From Azolla caroliniana (lineage: Eukaryota > Polypodiophyta), in NCBI GenBank assembly GCA_043228905.1, contig JBHGNT010000032.1, forward strand, positions 1-64,000: 64,000 nt of DNA, given 5' to 3'. Both the position numbers and the translations under genes were made by a program. Positions 12,486 to 26,400 of this stretch are shown piece by piece; the first letter of the stretch is position 1, and each line of letters starts with the position of its first letter. The notes beneath the pieces were generated by a model. That model searched no databases. It saw only the letters and a program-made list of their open reading frames with translations, and had not been told where the DNA came from.

Positions 12486-13941
12486 TCATGTCTCTCGACC
12501 TGAGTTTCAAAATCTTGTTTTTTTAATTCCATATCATAGCTAGCGTTTCAAGCTTCGATTTGCATGTTTGAACACAAAAATCCGATATCACACGAGCCAG
12601 GTATGAACATTTTAATTTACTCAAGGGCTCCTCTCAACTCCCTCCTCAAGTTTGCTATTTTCGTCATGTCTCTCGACCTGAGTTTCAAAATCTTGATTTT
12701 TTAATTCCATATCACACCTCACGTAGTTGGCTTCGATTTGCATGTTTGAACACAAAAATCCGATATCACACGAGCCAGGTATGAACATTTTAATTTACTC
12801 AAGGGCTCCTCTCAACTCCCTCCTCAAGTTTGCTATTTTCGTCATGTCTCTCGACCTGAGTTTGAAATTCTTGATTTTTTAATTCCATATCATAGCTAGC
12901 GTTGTTAGCTTCGATTTGCATGTTTGAACACAAAAATCCGATATCACACGACCCAGGTATGAACATTTTAATCTACTCAAGGGCTCCTCTCAACTCCCTC
13001 CTCAAGTTTGCTATTTTCGTCATGTATCTCGACCTGAGTTTGAAATTCTTGATTTTTTAATTCCATATCATAGCTAGCGTTTCAAGCTTCGATTTGCATG
13101 TTTGAACACAAAAATCCGATATCACACGACCCAGGTATGAACATTTTAATCTACTCAAGGGCTCCTCTCAACTCCCTCCTCAAGTTTGCTATTTTCGTCA
13201 TGTCTCTCGACCTGAGTTTCAAAATCTTGTTTTTTTAATTCCATATCATAGCTAGCGTTTCAAGCTTCGATTTGCATGTTTGAACACAAAAATCCGATAT
13301 CACACGAGCCAGGTATGAACATTTTAATTTACTCAAGGGCTCCTCTCAACTCCCTCCTCAAGTTTGCTATTTTCGTCATGTCTCTCGACCTGAGTTTCAA
13401 AATCTTGATTTTTTAATTCCATATCACACCTCACGTAGTTGGCTTCGATTTGCATGTTTGAACACAAAAATCCGATATCACACGAGCCAGGTATGAACAT
13501 TTTAATTTACTCAAGGGCTCCTCTCAACTCCCTCCTCAAGTTTGCTATTTTCGTCATGTCTCTCGACCTGAGTTTGAAAATCTTGATTTTTTAATTCCAT
13601 ATCATAGCTAGCGTTGTTAGCTTCGATTTGCATGTTTGAACACAAAAATCCGATATCACACGACCCAGGTATGAACATTTTAATCTACTCAAGGGCTCCT
13701 CTCAACTCCCTCCTCAAGTTTGCTATTTTCGTCATGTATCTCGACCTGAGTTTGAAATTCTTGATTTTTTAATTCCATATCATAGCTAGCGTTTCAAGCT
13801 TCGATTTGCATGTTTGAACACAAAAATCCGATATCACACGACCCAGGTATGAACATTTTAATCTACTCAAGGGCTCCTCTCAACTCCCTCCTCAAGTTTG
13901 CTATTTTCGTCATGTCTCTCGACCTGAGTTTCAAAATCTTG
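12486..13941 (+). repeat. 712-bp four-monomer higher-order repeat, about 2 copies
   Basis: Sequence at x and x+712 matches from 12486 to 13229, giving 1456 bp or 2.04 copies. The ends are the mismatches at 12485/13197 (A/G in TTTCATCATG) and 13230/13942 (T/A after CTTG). The four monomer types in order are the CTTGTTTTTTT type, the CACACCTCACG type, a GAAATTC type with GCGTTGTTAGC, and the CATGTATCTC type. One internal difference seen is GAAAATC near 13577 against GAAATTC near 12865. The same module with the same breakpoints recurs at 18182 and 20318. Confidence 0.85.
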
Positions 13942-14706
13942 ATTTTTTAATTCCATATCATAGCTCGCGTTGTTGGCTTCGATTCGCATGTTTAAACACA
14001 AAAATACGATATCACACGAGCCAGGTATGAACATTTTAATTTACTCAAGGGTTCCTCTCAACTCCCTCCTCAAGTTTGCTATTTTCGTCATGTCTCTCGA
14101 CCTGATTTTGAAATTCTTGATTTTTTAATTCCATATCATAGCTAGTGTCGTTAGCTTCGATTTGCATGTTTGAACACAAAAATCCGATATCACACGACCC
14201 AGGTATGAACATTTTAATCTACTCAAGGGCTCCTCTCAACTCCCTCCTCAAGTTTGCTATTTTCATCATGTCTCTCGACCTGAGTTTCAAAATCTTGTTT
14301 TTTTAATTCCATATCATAGCTCGCGTTGTTGGCTTCGATTCGCATGTTTGAACACAAAAATACGATATCACACGAGCCAGGTATGAACATTTTAATTTAC
14401 TCAAGGGTTCCTCTCAACTCCCTCCTCAAGTTTGTTATTTTCGTCATGTCTCTCGACCTGAGTTTGAAATTCTTGATTTTTTAATTCCATATCATAGCTA
14501 GCGTTTCAAGCTTCGATTTGCATGTTTGAACACAAAAATCCGATATCACACGACCCAGGTATGAACATTTTAATCTACTCAAGGGCTCCTCTCAACTCCC
14601 TCCTCAAGTTTGCTATTTTCGTCATGTCTCTCGACCTGAGTTTCAAAATCTTGATTTTTTAATTCCATATCATAGCTCGCGTTGTTGGCTTCGATTCGCA
14701 TGTTTA

Positions 14707-17700
14707 AACACAAAAATACGATATCACACGAGCCAGGTATGAACATTTTAATTTACTCAAGGGTTCCTCTCAACTCCCTCCTCAAGTTTGCTATTTTCGT
14801 CATGTCTCTCGACCTGAGTTTGAAATTCTTGATTTTTTAATTCCATATCATAGCTAGTGTCGTTAGCTTCGATTTGCATGTTTGAACACAAAAATCCGAT
14901 ATCACACGACCCAGGTATGAACATTTTAATCTACTCAAGGGCTCCTCTCAACTCCCTCCTCAAGTTTGCTATTTTCGTCATGTCTCTCGACCTGAGTTTG
15001 AAATTCTTGATTTTTTAATTCCATAACATAGCTAGCGTTGTTAGCTTCGATTCGCATGTTTGAACACAAAAATCCGATATCACACGAGCCAGGTATGAAC
15101 ATTTTAATTTACTCAAGGGCTGTTCTCAACTCACTCCTCAAATTTGCTATTTTCGTCATGTCTCTCGACCTGAGTTTCAAAATCTTGATTTTATAATTCC
15201 ATATCATAGCTCGCGTTGTTGGCTTCAATTCGCATGTTTGAACACAAAAATCCGATATCACACGAGCCAGGTATGAACATTTTAATTTACTCAAGGGCTC
15301 CTCTCAACTCCCTCCTCAAGTTTGCTATTTTCGTCATGTCTCTCGACCTGAGTTTGAAATTCTTGATTTTTTAATTCCATATCATAGCTAGCGTTGTTAG
15401 CTTCGATTCGCATGTTTGAACACAAAAATCCGATATCACACGAGCCAGGTATGAACATTTTAATTTACTCAAGGGCTGTTCTCAACTCACTCCTCAAATT
15501 TGCTATTTTCGTCATGTCTCTCGACCTGAGTTTCAAAATCTTGATTTTTTAATTCCATATCATAGCTCGCGTTGTTGGCTTCGATTCGCATGTTTGAACA
15601 CAAAAATACGATATCACACGAGCCAGGTATGAACATTTTAATTTACTCAAGGGTTCCTCTCAACTTCCTCCTCAAGTTTGCTATTTTCGTCATGTCTCTC
15701 GACCTGAGTTCGAAATTCTTGATTTTTTAATTCCATATCATAGCTAGCGTCGTTAGCTTCGATTTGCATGTTTGACCACAAAAATCCGATATCACACGAC
15801 CCAGGTATGAACATTTTAATCTACTCAAGGGCTCCTCTCAACTCCCTCCTCAAGTTTGCTATTTTCATCATGTCTCTCGACCTGAGTTTCAAAATCTTGT
15901 TTTTTTAATTCCATATCATAGCTAGCGTTTCAAGCTTCGATTTGCATGTTTGAACACAAAAATCCGATATCACACGAGCCAGGTATGAACATTTTAATTT
16001 ACTCAAGGGCTCCTCTCAACTCCCTCCTCAAGTTTGCTATTTTCGTCATGTCTCTCGACCTGAGTTTCAAAATCTTGATTTTTTAATTCCATATCACACC
16101 TCACGTAGTTGGCTTCGATTTGCATGTTTGAACACAAAAATCCGATATCACACGAGCCAGGTATGAACATTTTAATTTACTCAAGGGCTCCTCTCAACTC
16201 CCTCCTCAAGTTTGCTATTTTCGTCATGTCTCTCGACCTGAGTTTGAAATTCTTGATTTTTTAATTCCATATCATAGCTAGCGTTGTTAGCTTCGATTTG
16301 CATGTTTGAACACAAAAATCCGATATCACACGACCCAGGTATGAACATTTTAATCTACTCAAGGGCTCCTCTCAACTCCCTCCTCAAGTTTGCTATTTTC
16401 GTCATGTATCTCGACCTGAGTTTGAAATTCTTGATTTTTTAATTCCATATCATAGCTAGCGTTTCAAGCTTCGATTTGCATGTTTGAACACAAAAATCCG
16501 ATATCACACGACCCAGGTATGAACATTTTAATCTACTCAAGGGCTCCTCTCAACTCCCTCCTCAAGTTTGCTATTTTCGTCATGTCTCTCGACCTGAGTT
16601 TCAAAATCTTGTTTTTTTAATTCCATATCATAGCTAGCGTTTCAAGCTTCGATTTGCATGTTTGAACACAAAAATCCGATATCACACGAGCCAGGTATGA
16701 ACATTTTAATTTACTCAAGGGCTCCTCTCAACTCCCTCCTCAAGTTTGCTATTTTCGTCATGTCTCTCGACCTGAGTTTCAAAATCTTGATTTTTTAATT
16801 CCATATCACACCTCACGTAGTTGGCTTCGATTTGCATGTTTGAACACAAAAATCCGATATCACACGACCCAGGTATGAACATTTTAATCTACTCAAGGGC
16901 TCCTCTCAACTCCCTCCTCAAGTTTGCTATTTTCATCATGTCTCTCGACCTGAGTTTCAAAATCTTGATTTTTTAATTCCATATCATAGCTCGCGTTGTT
17001 GGCTTCGATTCGCATGTTTGAACACAAAAATACGATATCACACGAGCCAGGTATGAACATTTTAATTTACTCAAGGGTTCCTCTCAACTCCCTCCTCAAG
17101 TTTGCTATTTTCGTCATGTCTCTCGACCTGAGTTTGAAATTCTTGATTTTTTAATTCCATATCATAGCTAGTGTCGTTAGCTTCGATTTGCATGTTTGAA
17201 CACAAAAATCCGATATCACACGACCCAGGTATGAACATTTTAATCTACTCAAGGGCTCCTCTCAACTCCCTCCTCAAGTTTGCTATTTTCGTCATGTCTC
17301 TCGACCTGAGTTTGAAATTCTTGATTTTTTAATTCCATAACATAGCTAGCGTTGTTAGCTTCGATTCGCATGTTTGAACACAAAAATCCGATATCACACG
17401 AGCCAGGTATGAACATTTTAATTTACTCAAGGGCTGTTCTCAACTCACTCCTCAAATTTGCTATTTTCGTCATGTCTCTCGACCTGAGTTTCAAAATCTT
17501 GATTTTATAATTCCATATCATAGCTCGCGTTGTTGGCTTCAATTCGCATGTTTGAACACAAAAATCCGATATCACACGAGCCAGGTATGAACATTTTAAT
17601 TTACTCAAGGGCTCCTCTCAACTCCCTCCTCAAGTTTGCTATTTTCGTCATGTCTCTCGACCTGAGTTTGAAATTCTTGATTTTTTAATTCCATATCATA

Positions 17701-19181
17701 GCTAGCGTTGTTAGCTTCGATTCGCATGTTTGAACACAAAAATCCGATATCACACGAGCCAGGTATGAACATTTTAATTTACTCAAGGGCTGTTCTCAAC
17801 TCACTCCTCAAATTTGCTATTTTCGTCATGTCTCTCGACCTGAGTTTCAAAATCTTGATTTTTTAATTCCATATCATAGCTCGCGTTGTTGGCTTCGATT
17901 CGCATGTTTGAACACAAAAATACGATATCACACGAGCCAGGTATGAACATTTTAATTTACTCAAGGGTTCCTCTCAACTTCCTCCTCAAGTTTGCTATTT
18001 TCGTCATGTCTCTCGACCTGAGTTCGAAATTCTTGATTTTTTAATTCCATATCATAGCTAGCGTCGTTAGCTTCGATTTGCATGTTTGACCACAAAAATC
18101 CGATATCACACGACCCAGGTATGAACATTTTAATCTACTCAAGGGCTCCTCTCAACTCCCTCCTCAAGTTTGCTATTTTCATCATGTCTCTCGACCTGAG
18201 TTTCAAAATCTTGTTTTTTTAATTCCATATCATAGCTAGCGTTTCAAGCTTCGATTTGCATGTTTGAACACAAAAATCCGATATCACACGAGCCAGGTAT
18301 GAACATTTTAATTTACTCAAGGGCTCCTCTCAACTCCCTCCTCAAGTTTGCTATTTTCGTCATGTCTCTCGACCTGAGTTTCAAAATCTTGATTTTTTAA
18401 TTCCATATCACACCTCACGTAGTTGGCTTCGATTTGCATGTTTGAACACAAAAATCCGATATCACACGAGCCAGGTATGAACATTTTAATTTACTCAAGG
18501 GCTCCTCTCAACTCCCTCCTCAAGTTTGCTATTTTCGTCATGTCTCTCGACCTGAGTTTGAAATTCTTGATTTTTTAATTCCATATCATAGCTAGCGTTG
18601 TTAGCTTCGATTTGCATGTTTGAACACAAAAATCCGATATCACACGACCCAGGTATGAACATTTTAATCTACTCAAGGGCTCCTCTCAACTCCCTCCTCA
18701 AGTTTGCTATTTTCGTCATGTATCTCGACCTGAGTTTGAAATTCTTGATTTTTTAATTCCATATCATAGCTAGCGTTTCAAGCTTCGATTTGCATGTTTG
18801 AACACAAAAATCCGATATCACACGACCCAGGTATGAACATTTTAATCTACTCAAGGGCTCCTCTCAACTCCCTCCTCAAGTTTGCTATTTTCGTCATGTC
18901 TCTCGACCTGAGTTTCAAAATCTTGTTTTTTTAATTCCATATCATAGCTAGCGTTTCAAGCTTCGATTTGCATGTTTGAACACAAAAATCCGATATCACA
19001 CGAGCCAGGTATGAACATTTTAATTTACTCAAGGGCTCCTCTCAACTCCCTCCTCAAGTTTGCTATTTTCGTCATGTCTCTCGACCTGAGTTTCAAAATC
19101 TTGATTTTTTAATTCCATATCACACCTCACGTAGTTGGCTTCGATTTGCATGTTTGAACACAAAAATCCGATATCACACGA
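14707..19181 (+). repeat. 2314-bp (13-monomer) tandem duplication
   Basis: Sequence at x and x+2314 agrees from 14707 until 16867/19181, where GACCC faces GAGCC. That gives 1.93 copies. Rare markers confirm it: CAACTTCCTCC near 15664 and near 17978, GTTTGACCAC near 15771 and 18085, CATGTATCTC near 16404 and 18718, and GCTAGTGTCG near 14853 and 17167. A weaker match continues to the left past 14707 with a few mismatches. Confidence 0.85.
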
Positions 19182-19637
19182 GCCAGGTATGAACATTTTA
19201 ATTTACTCAAGGGCTCCTCTCAACTCCCTCCTCAAGTTTGCTATTTTCGTCATGTCTCTCGACCTGAGTTTGAAATTCTTGATTTTTTAATTCCATATCA
19301 TAGCTAGCGTTGTTAGCTTCGATTTGCATGTTTGAACACAAAAATCCGATATCACACGACCCAGGTATGAACATTTTAATCTACTCAAGGGCTCCTCTCA
19401 ACTCCCTCCTCAAGTTTGCTATTTTCGTCATGTATCTCGACCTGAGTTTGAAATTCTTGATTTTTTAATTCCATATCATAGCTAGCGTTTCAAGCTTCGA
19501 TTTGCATGTTTGAACACAAAAATCCGATATCACACGACCCAGGTATGAACATTTTAATCTACTCAAGGGCTCCTCTCAACTCCCTCCTCAAGTTTGCTAT
19601 TTTCGTCATGTCTCTCGACCTGAGTTTCAAAATCTTG
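18182..19637 (+). repeat. 712-bp four-monomer higher-order repeat, second occurrence
   Basis: This is the same two-copy tetramer as 12486-13941. It has identical limits in the same phase: A/G at 18181/18893 on the left and T/A at 18926/19638 on the right. The distance from the first occurrence is 5696 bp, exactly 32 monomers. Sharing both breakpoints means that the doubled module was itself copied within a larger segment rather than formed twice. Confidence 0.83.
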
Positions 19638-20317
19638 ATTTTTTAATTCCATATCATAGCTCGCGTTGTTGGCTTCGATTCGCATGTTTAAACACAAAAA
19701 TACGATATCACACGAGCCAGGTATGAACATTTTAATTTACTCAAGGGTTCCTCTCAACTCCCTCCTCAAGTTTGCTATTTTCGTCATGTCTCTCGACCTG
19801 AGTTTGAAATTCTTGATTTTTTAATTCCATATCATAGCTAGCGTCGTTAGCTTCGATTTGCATGTTTGAACACAAAAATCCGATATCACACGACCCAGGT
19901 ATGAACATTTTAATCTACTCAAGGGCTCCTCTCAACTCCCTCCTCAAGTTTGCTATTTTCATCATGTCTCTCGACCTGAGTTTCAAAATCTTGATTTTTT
20001 AATTCCATATCATAGCTCGCGTTGTTGGCTTCGATTCGCATGTTTGAACACAAAAATACGATATCACACGAGCCAGGTATGAACATTTTAATTTACTCAA
20101 GGGTTCCTCTCAACTCCCTCCTCAAGTTTGCTATTTTCGTCATGTCTCTCGACCTGAGTTTGAAATTCTTGATTTTTTAATTCCATATCATAGCTAGCGT
20201 CGTTAGCTTCGATTTGCATGTTTGAACACAAAAATCCGATATCACACGACCCAGGTATGAACATCTTAATCTACTCAAGGGCTCCTCTCAACTCCCTCCT
20301 CAAGTTTGCTATTTTCA

Positions 20318-21773
20318 TCATGTCTCTCGACCTGAGTTTCAAAATCTTGTTTTTTTAATTCCATATCATAGCTAGCGTTTCAAGCTTCGATTTGCATGTT
20401 TGAACACAAAAATCCGATATCACACGAGCCAGGTATGAACATTTTAATCTACTCAAGGGCTCCTCTCAACTCCCTCCTCAAGTTTGCTATTTTCGTCATG
20501 TCTCTCGACCTGAGTTTCAAAATCTTGATTTTTTAAATCCATATCACACCTCACGTAGTTGGCTTCGATTTGCATGTTTGAACACAAAAATCCGATATCA
20601 CACGAGCCAGGTATGAACATTTTAATTTACTCAAGGGCTCCTCTCAACTCCCTCCTCAAGTTTGCTATTTTTGTCATGTCTCTCGACCTGAGTTTGAAAT
20701 TCTTGATTTTTTAATTCCATATCATAGCTAGCGTTGTTAGCTTCGATTTGCATGTTTGAACACAAAAATCCGATATCACACGACCCAGGTATGAACATTT
20801 TAATCTACTCAAGGGCTCCTCTCAACTCCCTCCTCAAGTTTGCTATTTTCGTCATGTATCTCGACCTGAGTTTGAAATTCTTGATTTTTTAATTCCATAT
20901 CATAGCTAGCGTTTCAAGCTTCGATTTGCATGTTTGAACACAAAAATCCGATATCACACGACCCAGGTATGAACATTTTAATCTACTCAAGGGCTCCTCT
21001 CAACTCCCTCCTCAAGTTTGCTATTTTCGTCATGTCTCTCGACCTGAGTTTCAAAATCTTGTTTTTTTAATTCCATATCATAGCTAGCGTTTCAAGCTTC
21101 GATTTGCATGTTTGAACACAAAAATCCGATATCACACGAGCCAGGTATGAACATTTTAATTTACTCAAGGGCTCCTCTCAACTCCCTCCTCAAGTTTGCT
21201 ATTTTCGTCATGTCTCTCGACCTGAGTTTCAAAATCTTGATTTTTTAATTCCATATCACACCTCACGTAGTTGGCTTCGATTTGCATGTTTGAACACAAA
21301 AATCCGATATCACACGAGCCAGGTATGAACATTTTAATTTACTCAAGGGCTCCTCTCAACTCCCTCCTCAAGTTTGCTATTTTCGTCATGTCTCTCGACC
21401 TGAGTTTGAAATTCTTGATTTTTTAATTCCATATCATAGCTAGCGTTGTTAGCTTCGATTTGCATGTTTGAACACAAAAATCCGATATCACACGACCCAG
21501 GTATGAACATTTTAATCTACTCAAGGGCTCCTCTCAACTCCCTCCTCAAGTTTGCTATTTTCGTCATGTATCTCGACCTGAGTTTGAAATTCTTGATTTT
21601 TTAATTCCATATCATAGCTAGCGTTTCAAGCTTCGATTTGCATGTTTGAACACAAAAATCCGATATCACACGACCCAGGTATGAACATTTTAATCTACTC
21701 AAGGGCTCCTCTCAACTCCCTCCTCAAGTTTGCTATTTTCGTCATGTCTCTCGACCTGAGTTTCAAAATCTTG
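20318..21773 (+). repeat. 712-bp four-monomer higher-order repeat, third occurrence
   Basis: This is the doubled tetramer again, exactly 2136 bp (12 monomers) inward of the second occurrence. It has a few private changes: AATCTACTC near 20448, TTTTAAATCC near 20532 and TTTTTGTCATG near 20670. The CATGTATCTC marker monomers lie near 20854 and 21566, 712 bp apart. Confidence 0.83.
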
Positions 21774-23440
21774 ATTTTTTAATTCCATATCATAGCTCGC
21801 GTTGTTGGCTTCGATTCGCATGTTTAAACACAAAAATACGATATCACACGAGCCAGGTATGAACATTTTAATTTACTCAAGGGTTCCTCTCAACTCCCTC
21901 CTCAAGTTTGCTATTTTCGTCATGTCTCTCGACCTGAGTTTGAAATTCTTGATTTTTTAATTCCATATCATAGCTAGCGTCGTTAGCTTCGATTTGCATG
22001 TTTGAACACAAAAATCCGATATCACACGACCCAGGTATGAACATTTTAATCTACTCAAGGGCTCCTCTCAACTCCCTCCTCAAGTTTGCTATTTTCATCA
22101 TGTCTCTCGACCTGAGTTTCAAAATCTTGTTTTTTTAATTCCATATCATAGCTCGCGTTGTTGGCTTCGATTCGCATGTTTGAACACAAAAATACGATAT
22201 CACACGAGCCAGGTATGAACATTTTAATTTACTCAAGGGTTCCTCTCAACTCCCTCCTCAAGTTTGTTATTTTCGTCATGTCTCTCGACCTGAGTTTGAA
22301 ATTCTTGATTTTTTAATTCCATATCATAGCTAGCGTCGTTAGCTTCGATTTGCATGTTTGAACACAAAAATCCGATATCACACGACCCAGGTATGAACAT
22401 TTTAATCTACTCAAGGGCTCCTCTCAACTCCCTCCTCAAGTTTGCTATTTTCATCATGTCTCTCGACCTGAGTTTCAAAATCTTGTTTTTTTAATTCCAT
22501 ATCATAGCTAGCGTTTCAAGCTTCGATTTGCATGTTTGAACACAAAAATCCGATATCACACGAGCCAGGTATGAACATTTTAATTTACTCAAGGGCTCCT
22601 CTCAACTCCCTCCTCAAGTTTGCTATTTTCGTCATGTCTCTCGACCTGAGTTTCAAAATCTTGATTTTTTAATTCCATATCACACCTCACGTAGTTGGCT
22701 TCGATTTGCATGTTTGAACACAAAAATCCGATATCACACGAGCCAGGTATGAACATTTTAATTTACTCAAGGGCTCCTCTCAACTCCCTCCTCAAGTTTG
22801 CTATTTTCGTCATGTCTCTCGACCTGAGTTTGAAATTCTTGATTTTTTAATTCCATAACATAGCTAGCGTTGTTAGCTTCGATTCGCATGTTTGAACACA
22901 AAAATCCGATATCACACAAGCCAGGTATGAACATTTTAATTTACTCAAGGGCTGTTCTCAACTCACTCCTCAAATTTGCTATTTTCGTCATGTCTCTCGA
23001 CCTGAGTTTCAAAATCTTGATTTTATAATTCCATATCATAGCTCGCGTTGTTGGCTTCAATTCGCATGTTTGAACACAAAAATCCGATATCACACGAGCC
23101 AGGTATGAACATTTTAATTTACTCAAGGGCTCCTCTCAACTCCCTCCTCAAGTTTGCTATTTTCGTCATGTCTCTCGACCTGAGTTTGAAATTCTTGATT
23201 TTTTAATTCCATATCATAGCTAGCGTTGTTAGCTTCGATTCGCATGTTTGAACACAAAAATCCGATATCACACGAGCCAGGTATGAACATTTTAATTTAC
23301 TCAAGGGCTGTTCTCAACTCACTCCTCAAATTTGCTATTTTCGTCATGTCTCTCGACCTGAGTTTCAAAATCTTGATTTTTTAATTCCATATCATAGCTC
23401 GCGTTGTTGGCTTCGATTCGCATGTTTGAACACAAAAATA

Positions 23441-26400
23441 CGATATCACACGAGCCAGGTATGAACATTTTAATTTACTCAAGGGTTCCTCTCAACTCCC
23501 TCCTCAAGTTTGCTATTTTCGTCATGTCTCTCGACCTGAGTTTGAAATTCTTGATTTTTTAATTCCATATCATAGCTAGCGTCGTTAGCTTCGATTTGCA
23601 TGTTTGAACACAAAAATCCGATATCACACGACCCAGGTATGAACATTTTAATCTACTCAAGGGCTCCTCTCAACTCCCTCCTCAAGTTTGCTATTTTCAT
23701 CATGTCTCTCGACCTGAGTTTCAAAATCTTGTTTTTTTAATTCCATATCATAGCTAGCGTTTCAAGCTTCGATTTGCATGTTTGAACACAAAAATCCGAT
23801 ATCACACGAGCCAGGTATGAACATTTTAATTTACTCAAGGGCTCCTCTCAACTCCCTCCTCAAGTTTGCTATTTTCGTCATGTCTCTCGACCTGAGTTTC
23901 AAAATCTTGATTTTTTAATTCCATATCACACCTCACGTAGTTGGCTTCGATTTGCATGTTTGAACACAAAAATCCGATATCACACGAGCCAGGTATGAAC
24001 ATTTTAATTTACTCAAGGGCTCCTCTCAACTCCCTCCTCAAGTTTGCTATTTTCGTCATGTCTCTCGACCTGAGTTTGAAATTCTTGATTTTTTAATTCC
24101 ATATCATAGCTAGCGTTGTTAGCTTCGATTTGCATGTTTGAACACAAAAATCCGATATCACACGACCCAGGTATGAACATTTTAATCTACTCAAGGGCTC
24201 CTCTCAACTCCCTCCTCAAGTTTGCTATTTTCGTCATGTATCTCGACCTGAGTTTGAAATTCTTGATTTTTTAATTCCATATCATAGCTAGCGTTTCAAG
24301 CTTCGATTTGCATGTTTGAACACAAAAATCCGATATCACACGAGCCAGGTATGAACATTTTAATCTACTCAAGGGCTCCTCTCAACTCCCTCCTCAAGTT
24401 TGCTATTTTCGTCATGTCTCTCGACCTGAGTTTGAAATTCTTGATTTTTTAATTCCATAACATAGCTAGCGTTGTTAGCTTCGATTTGCATGTTTGAACA
24501 CAAAAATCCGATATCACACGAGCCAGGTATGAACATTTTAATTTACTCAAGGGCTCCTCTCAACTCCCTCCTCAAGTTTGCTATTTTCGTCATGTCTCTC
24601 GACCTGAGTTTGAAATTCTTGATTTTTTAATTCCATATCATAGCTAGCGTTGTTAGCTTCGATTTGCATGTTTGAACACAAAAATCCGATATCACAAGAC
24701 CCAGGTATGAACATTTTAATCTACTCAAGGGCTCCTCTCAACTCCCTCCTCAAGTTTGCTATTTTCGTCATGTCTCTCGACCTGAGTTTGAAATTCTTGA
24801 TTTTTTAATTCCATATCATAGCTAGCGTTTCAAGCTTCGATTTGCATGTTTGAACACAAAAATCCGATATCACACGACCCAGGTATGAACATTTTAATCT
24901 ACTCAAGGGCTCCTCTCAACTCCCTCCTCAAGTTTGCTATTTTCGTCATGTCTCTCGACCTGAGTTTCAAAATCTTGATTTTTTAATTCCATATCATAGC
25001 TAGCGTTTCAAGCTTCGATTTGCATGTTTGAACACAAAAATCCGATATCACACGAGCCAGGTATGAACATTTTAATTTACTCAAGGGCTCCTCTCAACTC
25101 CCTCCTCAAGTTTGCTATTTTCGTCATGTCTCTCGACCTGAGTTTGAAATTCTTGATTTTTTAATTCCATAACATAGCTAGCGTTGTTAGCTTCGATTCG
25201 CATGTTTGAACACAAAAATCCGATATCACACGAGCCAGGTATGAACATTTTAATTTACTCAAGGGCTGTTCTCAACTCACTCCTCAAATTTGCTATTTTC
25301 GTCATGTCTCTCGACCTGAGTTTCAAAATCTTGATTTTATAATTCCATATCATAGCTCGCGTTGTTGGCTTCAATTCGCATGTTTGAACACAAAAATCCG
25401 ATATCACACGAGCCAGGTATGAACATTTTAATTTACTCAAGGGCTCCTCTCAACTCCCTCCTCAAGTTTGCTATTTTCGTCATGTCTCTCGACCTGAGTT
25501 TGAAATTCTTGATTTTTTAATTCCATATCATAGCTAGCGTTGTTAGCTTCGATTTGCATGTTTGAACACAAAAATCCGATATCACACGACCCAGGTATGA
25601 ACATTTTAATCTACTCAAGGGCTCCTCTCAACTCCCTCCTCAAGTTTGCTATTTTCGTCATGTGTCTCGACCTGAGTTTGAAATTCTTGATTTTTTAATT
25701 CCATATCATAGCTAGCGTTGTTAGCTTCGATTTGCATGTTTGAACACAAAAATCCGATATCACACGAGCCAGGTATGAACATTTTAATCTACTTAAGGGC
25801 TCCTCTCAACTCCCTCCTCAAGTTTGCTATTTTCGTCATGTCTCTCGACCTGAGTTTCAAAATCTTGATTTTTTAATTCCATATCATAGCTAGCGTTTCA
25901 AGCTTCGATTTGCATGTTTGAACACAAAAATCCGATATCACACGAGCCAGGTATGAACATTTTAATTTACTCAAGGGTTCCTCTCAACTCCCTCCTCAAG
26001 TTTGCTATTTTCGTCATGTCTCTCGACCTGAGTTTGAAATTCTTGATTTTTTAATTCCATATCATAGCTAGCGTCGTTAGCTTCGATTTGCATGTTTGAA
26101 CACAAAAATCCGATATCACACGACCCAGGTATGAACATTTTAATCTACTCAAGGGCTCCTCTCAACTCCCTCCTCAAGTTTGCTATTTTCATCATGTCTC
26201 TCGACCTGAGTTTCAAAATCTTGTTTTTTTAATTCCATATCATAGCTAGCGTTTCAAGCTTCGATTTGCATGTTTGAACACAAAAATCCGATATCACACG
26301 AGCCAGGTATGAACATTTTAATTTACTCAAGGGCTCCTCTCAACTCCCTCCTCAAGTTTGCTATTTTCGTCATGTCTCTCGACCTGAGTTTCAAAATCTT

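Larger units (their letters stand above)
17826..22857 (+). repeat. 2136-bp (12-monomer) tandem duplication, about 2.4 copies
   Basis: Sequence at x and x+2136 matches, with a small number of substitutions, from 17826 (left limit at the G/A mismatch 17825/19961) to 20721/22857 (right limit where CCATATC faces CCATAAC). The repeated unit includes the doubled 712-bp module, so 18182-19637 and 20318-21773 correspond. This repeat overlaps the 2314-bp duplication on its left, so the two arose in separate events. Confidence 0.82.
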
